This document shows, piece after piece, positions 1 through 8,803 of a DNA stretch of 64,000 nt (position 1 is the first letter of the stretch; each line of letters starts with the position of its first letter). The position numbers were made by a program, and so were the translations under genes. Source of the DNA: Paenibacillus sp. G2S3 (GTDB taxonomy: Bacteria; Bacillota; Bacilli; Paenibacillales; Paenibacillaceae); the NCBI RefSeq assembly GCF_030123105.1, contig NZ_CP126095.1, positions 2,232,001 to 2,296,000 of the forward strand, written 5' to 3'. Under the pieces are notes generated by a model. The model did not search any database. It worked only from the letters and a program-made list of their open reading frames with translations, and was not told the DNA's origin.

Positions 1-1020
1 AAGTACGCTCCCTTTATTCCAGATACCCAGATTTTACGTTATATGGCCACGAACTATGGCCTTCCCGGGTTTACTTTACAACACCTAAAGTACGTATCCA
101 GTCATTCTTATTCGGGGGCTGAAGTCTCTTCTGCACAGATTTCATACCCACTGATCCTTGCGAATCCCGGCTTCGGCTCTTCCAGGTTCCTCCACACGGC
201 GCAAGCTGAATATCTCGCGAGTCACGGATATATCGTGGCAGTGATTGACCACACCTATAATACATTTGCAACCGAGTTTCCGGATGGTCGAATCACGACC
301 AGCACAACCAACGATTTATTCTCGCCTGACCATGATTACCAGACGGAAAGAGGTAATCGCGACAAGTTGGGTAAAGTTTTAACCGACGATGTGGCGTTTG
401 TGCTGGACCAATTCGAGCTCATCCAATCGGGGAAGATTCCAAGTCATCTAAAAGGGAGAGTTGATCTCGGTAATGTCGGAGTGTTCGGTCATTCCATCGG
501 CGGAGCGACGGCCTATGACGCTTCTTACGATCCGCGAATCGCGGTTGGAATAGACTTTGATGGAGGGCTTTATCGTTTGCGTGACAGAGAGGGTCTGCGT
601 AAGCCGTTTTTGTTCATCAACTCGGAAAGCGAATTTGAAAAATTAAAAATGGTGATGGATAACCGGGTCTACACGGATTCAGAGCTTAACCGTATGCGCT
701 CAACAAGAGAGTGGGAGGATAAAGTAACGGAAGATAAAAAGTTGGAGCTTGAACGGATGCGCCAAACAGTCGACGAAGGGGGAAAAGTCCTCTATATCGA
801 AAATACGGAGCATTTGAATTTTACCGACGTACAGTTCATTACTCCGATATTCAAAATACTCGGCATCACCGGGAAGATTGCTCCCGAAAGAGCAAACTTC
901 GTTATCAATGCCTATATGCTGGATTTCTTCGATATGTATCTGAAAAATCAAGGCGGAATCTTAATGAAAGGACCGAATAGCCGCTTTCCGGAGGTGAAGT
1001 TCGTAACTTCACTATTATAA
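1..1020 (+). CDS. Alpha/beta-hydrolase, platelet-activating-factor acetylhydrolase-like (5' end cut by window)
   Basis: The reading frame is open from the first base of the window (KYAPFIP... precedes the first Met at 43), so the true start lies upstream and the N-terminus is missing. The visible 339 residues show an oxyanion-type segment (LILANPGFGSS) followed by the nucleophile elbow GHSIGG, the Ser of the catalytic triad. A late His (TEHLNFTD) could complete the triad. This layout fits the PAF-acetylhydrolase II / dienelactone-hydrolase-like serine esterases. The substrate cannot be read from the sequence. A hairpin follows the stop, so it is probably the last gene of its transcript. The fold is well supported; the exact substrate is unknown. 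Confidence 0.75.
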   Translation, partial: KYAPFIPDTQILRYMATNYGLPGFTLQHLKYVSSHSYSGAEVSSAQISYPLILANPGFGSSRFLHTAQAEYLASHGYIVAVIDHTYNTFATEFPDGRITTSTTNDLFSPDHDYQTERGNRDKLGKVLTDDVAFVLDQFELIQSGKIPSHLKGRVDLGNVGVFGHSIGGATAYDASYDPRIAVGIDFDGGLYRLRDREGLRKPFLFINSESEFEKLKMVMDNRVYTDSELNRMRSTREWEDKVTEDKKLELERMRQTVDEGGKVLYIENTEHLNFTDVQFITPIFKILGITGKIAPERANFVINAYMLDFFDMYLKNQGGILMKGPNSRFPEVKFVTSLL

Positions 1021-1050
1021 ATTACGTAACAGGCTATCGATTTTGATAAG

Positions 1051-1110
1051 CTCCTCTTCAAGTAGATAGGGGTTTAATAAATAACCGTTACTTGAAGGGG
1101 AGTTATTATT
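1051..1110 (+). terminator. Terminator-like hairpin after the acetylhydrolase-like gene
   Basis: The left arm at 1051-1064 (CTCCTCTTCAAGTA) pairs with 1089-1102 (TACTTGAAGGGGAG) with one G-T type mismatch across a 24-nt loop. It is followed by a T-rich tract (ttattatttt). Confidence 0.6.
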
Positions 1111-1238
1111 TTGTCTAAGAAGAATGAATACAAGATCGTTTGGATAATCAATGGATACTCGTAATTGAGCGTATGATTTCATCTTTGAAATGGCTCTTGG
1201 CTTCTTTTTGAGCTCACTGGCCTTCTAGAATTAATAGA

Positions 1239-1991
1239 TTATATAATATAGGGATTAGCTTCGATTGTTTCCGCTTTGGCAACGGCTTCCTCCAATGTCA
1301 TGCCAGTAAAATTCTGCGCATGGAGGAATCGTCCGCTCTTCTTGTCATCCACAAAGGCACCTACCGCGATTCCGGGAATAACGCTCTCCACTGCTCCAGG
1401 TGCGTTCGGGCCTCCAAGATCGGTTCTGCACCACCCTGGATCCGTAATATTAATCATAACGTTGGTGCCTTCCAGCCTCGATGCCAAATCCTTCGTAAAT
1501 TTATCAAGAGCTGCTTTGCTTGCTGCATATCCTGCCTGCTCTGGTTCATTCTTAATTCCGCTTGTTGTATTGATGACACGTCCAAAGCCCCGTTCAATCA
1601 TTTTAGGAATCAATCGGTGGCAAATCGTGGCAATGGAAATGAAATTAATTCGGAAGCTCATATCGAAGTCTTCCACAGGAGTTTGCCAGTAATCTTTTCT
1701 GTAAGCGATTTGCACGGCTGCATTGTTGAAAATAATATCGACAGGGATTTCTTTAGCTTCAATGTCATCTAGCATGGCAACTACTTCTTCGTGATTGGCT
1801 AGCTCGGCTTGTACGCAATATGCATCAACACCAAGCGCTTGTACCTCTTCCTTCACTTTCTTGGTATGTTCTAAGTTTCGACTATGTAGAATAAGGTTAC
1901 ACCCTTGCTTGGCCATGAAAATCGCTGTCTCATAACCGACGCCTCTGCTTGCCCCCGTAATAAGTGCCCATCGTCCTTGTACGTTTACCAT
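1239..1991 (-). CDS. SDR-family NAD(P)-dependent oxidoreductase
   Basis: A classical short-chain dehydrogenase of 250 aa. It has the N-terminal Rossmann motif TGASRGVGY (about residues 13-21), the NNAA motif near residue 90 and the catalytic YAASK near residue 155 with an upstream Ser (TTSG). The ribosome-binding site aaggagg sits 8 bases before the ATG. The next gene upstream on the same strand encodes an AraC regulator, and an aldo-keto reductase diverges from that, so the three probably form a small carbonyl or aldehyde response cluster. The substrate is not identifiable from sequence. Confidence 0.85.
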   Translation of the reverse strand: MVNVQGRWALITGASRGVGYETAIFMAKQGCNLILHSRNLEHTKKVKEEVQALGVDAYCVQAELANHEEVVAMLDDIEAKEIPVDIIFNNAAVQIAYRKDYWQTPVEDFDMSFRINFISIATICHRLIPKMIERGFGRVINTTSGIKNEPEQAGYAASKAALDKFTKDLASRLEGTNVMINITDPGWCRTDLGGPNAPGAVESVIPGIAVGAFVDDKKSGRFLHAQNFTGMTLEEAVAKAETIEANPYII

Positions 1992-2050
1992 AATAAGTCC
2001 TCCTTGTAATCAGTAGTTAATTTGCTAATGCTATCAGAATAAAAATCGTT

Positions 2051-2078
2051 ATTATATCCTATTTTACACTGTAAACAA
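2051..2078 (-). promoter_or_regulatory. Promoter for the SDR gene
   Basis: Read on the minus strand, TTGTTT (2078-2073) and TATAAT (2056-2051) are separated by 16 bp, about 60 bp before the SDR start. The -10 matches consensus exactly. Confidence 0.55.
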
Positions 2079-2095
2079 TAAATTTGATAGCAAAA

Positions 2096-2137
2096 TGTTA
2101 GTTATATTTATGTTGTTATTATATAATTAAACTAACA
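2096..2137. promoter_or_regulatory. Inverted repeat TGTTAGTT...AACTAACA, possible activator site
   Basis: A perfect 8-bp inverted repeat (2096-2103 and 2130-2137) lies about 70 bp upstream of the inferred SDR transcription start. That is a location typical of an AraC-family activator site. Binding by the adjacent AraC regulator is an inference. The rest of the 400-bp gap (1992-2390) holds no recognised gene. Confidence 0.35.
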
Positions 2138-2390
2138 AAATAATTGGACTACTTAGCGGAGGGCATATAAAACAAATTAGAGTCTTTGGTCCGCAGAATC
2201 TCAGTGTTGTAACGACGAAAGTTCGCTATTGCACCCGACGAGATATTGATCGACCTGAAAACTTGCGGCATCTGGCTGTCGTGTTGACCGGCTGCCTACT
2301 AGTCTTACTAAGTTATCGTTTCTTATAGTTAGCTATGCTCGCCCTTATTTGGGTCAGTTACTATTTAAGATTAGGTTTTATCTAAACGTG

Positions 2391-3284
2391 TTATGCTTTC
2401 AAACGCTTTACATCCTGTTTAGGCGGAAAACCAAACATGCGGGAATACTCACGGCTAAATTGCGAAGGGCTTTCATAGCCTACTCGAAATGCCACATCGG
2501 TGGCATCTGCTGACTCGGTTAGTAATAACCGACGGGCTTCCTGAAGTCTCAGATGTTTTTGGAACTGAATAGGGCTCATTGCAGTTACTTCTTTAAAGTA
2601 CCGATGAAATGAAGAAACACTCATATTCGCTATTTCGGCAAGCTCCTCAATCTTAAAAGAACTAGCATAGTTATTCATGATATGTTCAATAACATCTTTG
2701 ATTAGATGAGTTGAGCTTCCTTCCATTACAATATCCTCCAATGCAATCCCATTCTGCCCTTGTAGCACCCGGTAAAGAATCTCTTTTGTAAATAATGGAG
2801 CTAACACTGGAATGTCTTTAGGCTGATTTAATAAACGAGCCAACCTGAGGACGGCGTCCATTAAAGAAGACTCCATCTGGCTAACAAACATAGCACGCTT
2901 GGGATTTTCTTTAGCATAAACACGAACTTCAGACTCCTGTAAAACCTCTAAAATTTGACTTGGTGTAAATTCAAGCTTGAACCCTAAATATGGAACATCG
3001 GAAGTGGCTTCAGTGACTTGGGCGGTAACTGGCAGGTGAACGGATGCAATGAGGTAATCGGAAGGTGTGTATTTAAATCGCTCCTGTGCCAGCCAAACCT
3101 CCTTTGCCCCTTGAACCACCAAACATAAGGATGGTTTGTAAACTCCATGCCTTGGTATGGACGTATTCGAGTCACGCATGAAAAATAAGGACGGAATAGC
3201 AGTTTGGTGAACGCCGTCTTTTTCAGTGTAATAATCAATAATATTTAGGAGCTCATTCTGCTGTTTAGTGATTATTTCAGACAT
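2391..3284 (-). CDS. AraC-family transcriptional regulator
   Basis: A 297-aa regulator. The N-terminal two thirds match the cupin-like AraC_N type (LCLVVQGAKEVWL, DYLIASVHLPVTAQV). The C-terminal 100 residues carry two helix-turn-helix units, with MSVSSFHRYFKEVTAMSPIQ and the AraC signature AFRVGYESPSQFSREYSRMFG. AraC_N regulators are often found next to aldo/keto reductases and SDRs, as here: an SDR lies downstream on the same strand and an aldo-keto reductase is divergent. An AGAGGAT ribosome site precedes the ATG. The inducer is unknown. Confidence 0.85.
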   Translation of the reverse strand: MSEIITKQQNELLNIIDYYTEKDGVHQTAIPSLFFMRDSNTSIPRHGVYKPSLCLVVQGAKEVWLAQERFKYTPSDYLIASVHLPVTAQVTEATSDVPYLGFKLEFTPSQILEVLQESEVRVYAKENPKRAMFVSQMESSLMDAVLRLARLLNQPKDIPVLAPLFTKEILYRVLQGQNGIALEDIVMEGSSTHLIKDVIEHIMNNYASSFKIEELAEIANMSVSSFHRYFKEVTAMSPIQFQKHLRLQEARRLLLTESADATDVAFRVGYESPSQFSREYSRMFGFPPKQDVKRLKA

Positions 3285-3393
3285 TTGATCCTCTCATTTC
3301 CTTATCCCTTAATAGTCTGATTATAGTCTATATTCATCCCTTACAGAAATGACAGTGAGAGGATTAGGCAAACATCTGGCATGAATGTGATAA

Positions 3394-4332
<939 letters not shown>

Positions 4333-4450
4333 GCCTTTTCCGAATGAATGCCTTTGTAATTCCTCCAATGTTATGAGATAATAGAGTTTTTCCGTTGATT
4401 CTATTTTTCATGGCATACGAGCTATGCCTGATCAAATATTGGAGGTAGGC

Positions 4451-6403
4451 TTGTTGGCGACACAGTATCCTTTTGAATATGATCGGACCAGACCTTTTAT
4501 GGAGCAAGTAGGGGAATGGGTCGGCGATGTATTCTATGAAATTCTTCCTGAGGCAGGATTTGAAGTTCGTGATGAACAGATTTACATGGCGTTTCAGGTA
4601 GAGCGAGCTTTTGCTGAAAAGAAGACGATTTTTGCCGAGGCAGGGGTCGGTACGGGTAAGACTTTAGTGTATTTGTTGTATAGCATTTGTTATGCACGGT
4701 ATATGGGCAAACCTGCGATTATCGCCTGTGCGGACGAGTCCTTGATTGAGCAGTTGGTGAAGCCAGAGGGTGATATTGCCAAGCTTGCGAAGCATTTGAA
4801 TATGAATATCGATGCCCGACTAGCGAAATCGCCTGATAAATATATGTGTCTGAAAAAGCTGGATCATGCCCGCAACAATGATGATGGGAGCTTGCCGCTG
4901 GAGAGTTTGTATGGTACTTTACCTGATTTTGTACATTCTCATGCACCGATGCAGCAATTCCATGCCTATGGCGACCGTAGGGATTATCCAGATCTTAATG
5001 ATGAACAATGGAATAAGATCAACTGGGATACGTTCCAGGATTGTTTTACTTGTGATATGCGTCATCGCTGTGGACAAACGTTGTCCCGTGATCATTACCG
5101 GAAATCAAGTGACCTGATCATTTGTTCCCACGATTATTACATGGAACATGTTTGGACGTATGAAGCGCGTAAGCGAGAGGGTCAAATTCCTTTACTTCCA
5201 GAGCATTGTGCAGTTGTATTTGATGAAGGGCATTTGTTAGAATCTGCCGCCATGAAGGCGTTAGGCTATAAAATGAAGCATGTCGTCTTTGAAGAACTAA
5301 TCTCTCGTCTGCTACAGAATGAGATTCGTGAAACGCTTGCTGTCCTAATCGATGAAGCGATTATGCAAAGTGAGCAAATGTTCAAATACATTCGTCGTCA
5401 ATGCCGCACCATTCCTGGATCGGATCGAAAAAGCATTGAGCTTAATGCGCCGCTGATCCGTGAGGTGCACCGCATGCGTAGTGTAATTGCTGCTATCGAA
5501 GAAGAATTAGTATTCGAAAGTGGACTGTACACGATTGATGAATATCAATTACGCATTGTGGAAGAACGTTTGGAGACTATAGAGATCGCGTTGAGATTGT
5601 TTGAGGATTCAGGTGCATTAATCTGCTGGGCGACAGAAGATAGCGATGGCTTAACGCTGTCAGTTATGCCACGTAATGTTAAGGAAGTACTTCAAGACAG
5701 CTTGTTCACGCAAAAAATGCCAATCGTATTCTCTTCGGCTACTTTATCCGTGGATAAATCCTTCCAATACTTGAAGGACAGTCTCGGAATACACGACTTT
5801 CTGTCTTTCTCTGTAGACTCACCTTATGATTATGAGCACCAGATGAATATCTATGTACCAGAGCTTCGGAGTGGTGATTTTGCTGAGAAAATGGAAATCT
5901 CCCTAAAGCTTATCCAGCAGACAGAAGGAAGAGCCCTGTTGTTATTCCGTACTCGAGAAGAGCTTCTGCAGTTCAAGCAGCTCAGCTCGCAGAGAGCAGA
6001 ATCCAGCAAGTATTCTTTCCTCTATGAAGGGGATCAGGAGATCAGCTATTTGATCTCAGCTTTTCAACGGGATGAGCATAGTGTGCTTTGTGCGGTGACG
6101 CTGTGGGAAGGATTAGATATACCAGGACCTTCGCTATCTAATGTGATCATTTGGTCGCTACCTTATCCTCCGCTCGACCCTGTATTTATGGCAAAACGTG
6201 CGGAGACCTCCAATCCTTTTGAAGATGTGGATTTGCCTTACATGCTGCTAAGACTTAAACAAGGAATGGGACGTCTGATCAGAACGGGTACGGACCAAGG
6301 AATTGTGACAGTGCTTGCGGAAGCTGAAGGACAACATCCCGTTCATGAGTATATTACTTCTGTAATACCGAAGGGAACTAAGCTTCAGAAGTTTGAAGTG
6401 TAA
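4451..6403 (+). CDS. ATP-dependent DNA helicase, DinG/XPD (Rad3) family with Fe-S cysteines
   Basis: A superfamily 2 helicase of about 650 aa. It has Walker A AGVGTGKT near residue 65 and a DEGH Walker B box. Four cysteines lie between them: one in YMCLKK, then a C-x2-C-x5-C group in DCFTCDMRHRC. They match the [4Fe-4S] pattern of DinG/XPD helicases. C-terminal helicase motifs are SSATLS, CAVTLWEGLDIPG and GMGRLIRT. The family unwinds DNA with 5'-3' polarity and acts in repair and at R-loops. The start is set at TTG 4451 because ggagg ends 5 bases before it; the in-frame ATG at 4424 has no clear ribosome site. Confidence 0.88.
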   Translation: MLATQYPFEYDRTRPFMEQVGEWVGDVFYEILPEAGFEVRDEQIYMAFQVERAFAEKKTIFAEAGVGTGKTLVYLLYSICYARYMGKPAIIACADESLIEQLVKPEGDIAKLAKHLNMNIDARLAKSPDKYMCLKKLDHARNNDDGSLPLESLYGTLPDFVHSHAPMQQFHAYGDRRDYPDLNDEQWNKINWDTFQDCFTCDMRHRCGQTLSRDHYRKSSDLIICSHDYYMEHVWTYEARKREGQIPLLPEHCAVVFDEGHLLESAAMKALGYKMKHVVFEELISRLLQNEIRETLAVLIDEAIMQSEQMFKYIRRQCRTIPGSDRKSIELNAPLIREVHRMRSVIAAIEEELVFESGLYTIDEYQLRIVEERLETIEIALRLFEDSGALICWATEDSDGLTLSVMPRNVKEVLQDSLFTQKMPIVFSSATLSVDKSFQYLKDSLGIHDFLSFSVDSPYDYEHQMNIYVPELRSGDFAEKMEISLKLIQQTEGRALLLFRTREELLQFKQLSSQRAESSKYSFLYEGDQEISYLISAFQRDEHSVLCAVTLWEGLDIPGPSLSNVIIWSLPYPPLDPVFMAKRAETSNPFEDVDLPYMLLRLKQGMGRLIRTGTDQGIVTVLAEAEGQHPVHEYITSVIPKGTKLQKFEV

Positions 6404-6444
6404 ATATAATATAGGAACACAATCGCTCTTTTGGTGAGGTGGAT

Positions 6445-6480
6445 GCTCCGGCATGCTGCTTCTCGAAGGAGCTTTTTTTT
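6445..6480 (+). terminator. Terminator after the helicase gene
   Basis: GCTCC at 6445-6449 pairs with GGAGC at 6468-6472, followed immediately by eight T. Confidence 0.6.
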
Positions 6481-6627
6481 GCGTAAATTCAAGCATAAGG
6501 ATTCCTAATCTTACGGATAGTATATTGGTATTTAACTTTCGAGCCATAGCGTATTATTGTTGATTCATGGGGGAAGGGAAATACATACCTCCGTCATCTA
6601 GAGATTCATACAAGGGGTGTATACGAC

Positions 6628-7671
6628 ATGGGGGATTCACAGGGATTATACCAATCAAACCATAAGAAACAAGTTGGTTTTGTACTTGGCATTGGATTAA
6701 CCTTAATCATTGCATTAGTCGCAAAATATTTAGCAGGCTTTCCATTTCTCTCAATTATGGGCCAATTGGTCATTGCCATCTTAATCGGAATTATTTGGCG
6801 GGCAACCGTCGGAGTGCCGGGCACGATCACCCATGGCACTGATTTTTCCAGCAAAAAGCTGCTACGTCTAGGAATTATCCTACTCGGTATGCGGTTGAAT
6901 TTAATGGATATTGTTGCTGCAGGTCCACGGGTATTTCTACTGGCTGTTATCGTAATTATATTTACGATCTCAGTTGTATACGGACTTGCCCGACTATTCA
7001 AGGTTGATAAGCGACTCAGTATCTTAACCGCCTGCGGAACAGCGATCTGCGGTGCGGCAGCGGTGGTGGCGATAGCTCCACAAATCAAAGCCAAAGACGA
7101 CGAAACTGCGATTGGCGCAGCTATAGTTGCTATTTTAGGTACAATATTCACGTTGCTCTACACTTTTTTATATCCTTTACTAGGCTTATCGGATCTAGGC
7201 TATGGGGTATTCTCTGGAGCTACCTTACATGAAATTGCTCACGTCATCGCAGCAGCAGATGCTGGTGGGAATGCAGCAGTAGATATGGCGGTTATCGTTA
7301 AATTGACTCGGGTTGCCTTACTTGTTCCTGTCGCTATCTTAATTGGGGTTTGGACCAATCATGCAGAAAGAAAAGTGCAAGGTGGACAGTCTAAAGCCTC
7401 ATGGAAAAGCATTCCTATTCCTTGGTTTATTCTAGGCTTCTTACTCGTCAGTGGTGTGAATTCATTAGGGATCGTATCTGAATCGGTGGCAAATGGTATT
7501 GTAACGATTGCTTATATGCTAATCGCTATGGCGATGGCTGGACTTGGTTTAAACGTTGATTTGGCGGCATTTAGACGACTAGGGATGAAGTCTTTTGCAG
7601 CAGGGCTTATAGGTTCGGTCTTGTTGTCCTTAGTTGGATTTACCCTAGTTCACTGGTTTGGTCTGGCGTGA
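6628..7671 (+). CDS. YeiH/UPF0324-type membrane protein
   Basis: An integral membrane protein of 347 aa with about ten hydrophobic segments. Family-typical stretches include [33 protein letters not shown] and [14 protein letters not shown]. It belongs to the conserved YeiH/UPF0324 family, often annotated as a putative sulfate or small-anion exporter. That function is weakly established, so only the family is claimed here. An aaggggtg ribosome site lies before the ATG. It stands alone between the helicase and a MerR regulator. Confidence 0.8.
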   Translation: MGDSQGLYQSNHKKQVGFVLGIGLTLIIALVAKYLAGFPFLSIMGQLVIAILIGIIWRATVGVPGTITHGTDFSSKKLLRLGIILLGMRLNLMDIVAAGPRVFLLAVIVIIFTISVVYGLARLFKVDKRLSILTACGTAICGAAAVVAIAPQIKAKDDETAIGAAIVAILGTIFTLLYTFLYPLLGLSDLGYGVFSGATLHEIAHVIAAADAGGNAAVDMAVIVKLTRVALLVPVAILIGVWTNHAERKVQGGQSKASWKSIPIPWFILGFLLVSGVNSLGIVSESVANGIVTIAYMLIAMAMAGLGLNVDLAAFRRLGMKSFAAGLIGSVLLSLVGFTLVHWFGLA

Positions 7672-7784
7672 TCTTTTGCATACATTAGAATCGTAAGAAA
7701 TGAACTACTTCATAGCTAAAAATGCTCCTTCTGTGTATCATTTCATGTGGCTGGGTATGCATGATATGGATGGAGGGACATCAG

Positions 7785-8597
7785 TTGAAATATTGCATAG
7801 GGGAATTTGCTTCCATTCTCGGTGTAACTGCGGATACGCTGAGGTTATACGAGAAACATGATATTGTTAAGCCCACTAAAGATAACAGCAATAATTACAG
7901 ATATTTTAATGATTTAGATGCTAGAGATTTGCTTATGAGTAGATGGTACAGAAGTATAGGAATTCCATTGCCCGAAGTGGCAACGCTGATGAAAGAGTCT
8001 TCTCTAGAGCAAGTTATGGGTAGGATGCAAGAAACAGCGTTGAGTTTAGAAGAAGAGATCAAGCAGAAGACGATGTTGCTAAATAAGATGAATGAAATTC
8101 ATAAAGAACTCAGGGAATTAGAATTCTCTTTATATACGTGTAAGCTTAAACAACTGTCAGGCATGTACAGACTAAAGCAAACGGATAAGAATGCATTATT
8201 GAAAAATGATATCGCAAAAAGCTTGGTTAACACTTGGATGGAGTTGCTTCCATATGCGTTTTATTCTTTTAGAATCGAGGATATTGGAATCTTCTTCAGC
8301 GAAAACAATAATTTTGATTACAGCTGGGGCCTTACTTTACTAGAAGAAGAAGCGCGAAAATTCGAAATGGATAGCGAAGAATATGCAGAGTATATTAGCC
8401 CAAGTCTTTGTATCTCAGCTACCATATTATGTCCAGATGAAAAATATATCACGAAGAACTCTTTGCAGTTCATGATCGACTTTATCCAGGCTAATCATTA
8501 TGCCATAGCGGGAGATGTGGTCGGGAAATTATTGCTCACCGAAAAAATCGAAGGCCAGAATAGATCTTATTTGGAAGTGAACTTTCCAATCGAATAG
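7785..8597 (+). CDS. MerR-family transcriptional regulator
   Basis: A 270-aa regulator. The N-terminal winged helix is diagnostic (IGEFASILGVTADTLRLYEKHDIV, then NNYRYFNDLDARDL). A dimerisation helix follows around residues 75-120. A C-terminal domain of about 150 residues, probably effector binding, has no recognised ligand motif. The start is TTG 7785, chosen because ggaggg sits 7 bases upstream and the winged-helix domain then begins correctly. The next gene downstream has a MerR-type promoter with a 19-bp spacer and a perfect palindrome, so it is the likely target. Confidence 0.85.
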   Translation: MKYCIGEFASILGVTADTLRLYEKHDIVKPTKDNSNNYRYFNDLDARDLLMSRWYRSIGIPLPEVATLMKESSLEQVMGRMQETALSLEEEIKQKTMLLNKMNEIHKELRELEFSLYTCKLKQLSGMYRLKQTDKNALLKNDIAKSLVNTWMELLPYAFYSFRIEDIGIFFSENNNFDYSWGLTLLEEEARKFEMDSEEYAEYISPSLCISATILCPDEKYITKNSLQFMIDFIQANHYAIAGDVVGKLLLTEKIEGQNRSYLEVNFPIE

Positions 8598-8607
8598 CGT
8601 CTCTTAT

Positions 8608-8639
8608 AAAACATTTGCTCTTTGAGCAGGTGTTTTTTC
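8608..8639 (+). terminator. Terminator after the MerR gene
   Basis: AAACATTTGCTC pairs with GAGCAGGTGTTT (two internal mismatches) across a 3-nt loop, followed by a T-run. Confidence 0.7.
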
Positions 8640-8664
8640 TTTTAGGTTGGACAAAAAGTGGACA

Positions 8665-8695
8665 TTGACCTTGGTGCTGCACCAAGGTTTACACT
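8665..8695 (+). promoter_or_regulatory. MerR-type promoter with 19-bp spacer and perfect palindromic operator
   Basis: The -35 TTGACC (8665-8670) and -10 TACACT (8690-8695) are separated by 19 bp. A 21-nt perfect palindrome (half-site ACCTTGGTGC, 8668-8677; other half 8679-8688) fills the spacer. An over-long spacer occupied by a dyad operator is the known architecture of MerR-activated promoters. A MerR gene ends about 70 bp upstream and the flavoprotein gene starts about 110 bp downstream. Confidence 0.8.
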
Positions 8696-8740
8696 ACGGT
8701 ATATAGCCTGTCAGATTACTTTGTTGATTAATCATTAAAT

Positions 8741-8758
8741 TTGTGAAAAATATCACGT
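8741..8758 (+). promoter_or_regulatory. Rex- or Fnr/Crp-like site in the flavoprotein leader
   Basis: TTGTGA-N6-TCACGT matches 16 of the 12+6 positions of the Rex-type dyad TTGTGA-N6-TCACAA and nearly matches TGTGA-N6-TCACA of Fnr/Crp. It lies downstream of the MerR promoter, where a bound protein would act as a roadblock. It also sits inside a 9-bp long-range inverted repeat (TATAGCCTG at 8702-8710, CAGGCTATA at 8768-8776). Confidence 0.4.
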
Positions 8759-8803
8759 TATTTGCATCAGGCTATAAGATATTAGACACTGGGGGAGAAC
8801 AGA

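Noticed and set aside
2141..2390. Possible gene remnant between the SDR and AraC genes
   Set aside because: Both strands were read; only short frames with no recognisable motif were found.
2391..2420. cre-like AAAGCGTTT sequence at the end of the AraC gene
   Set aside because: It lies in coding sequence at the 3' end and the full consensus does not align.
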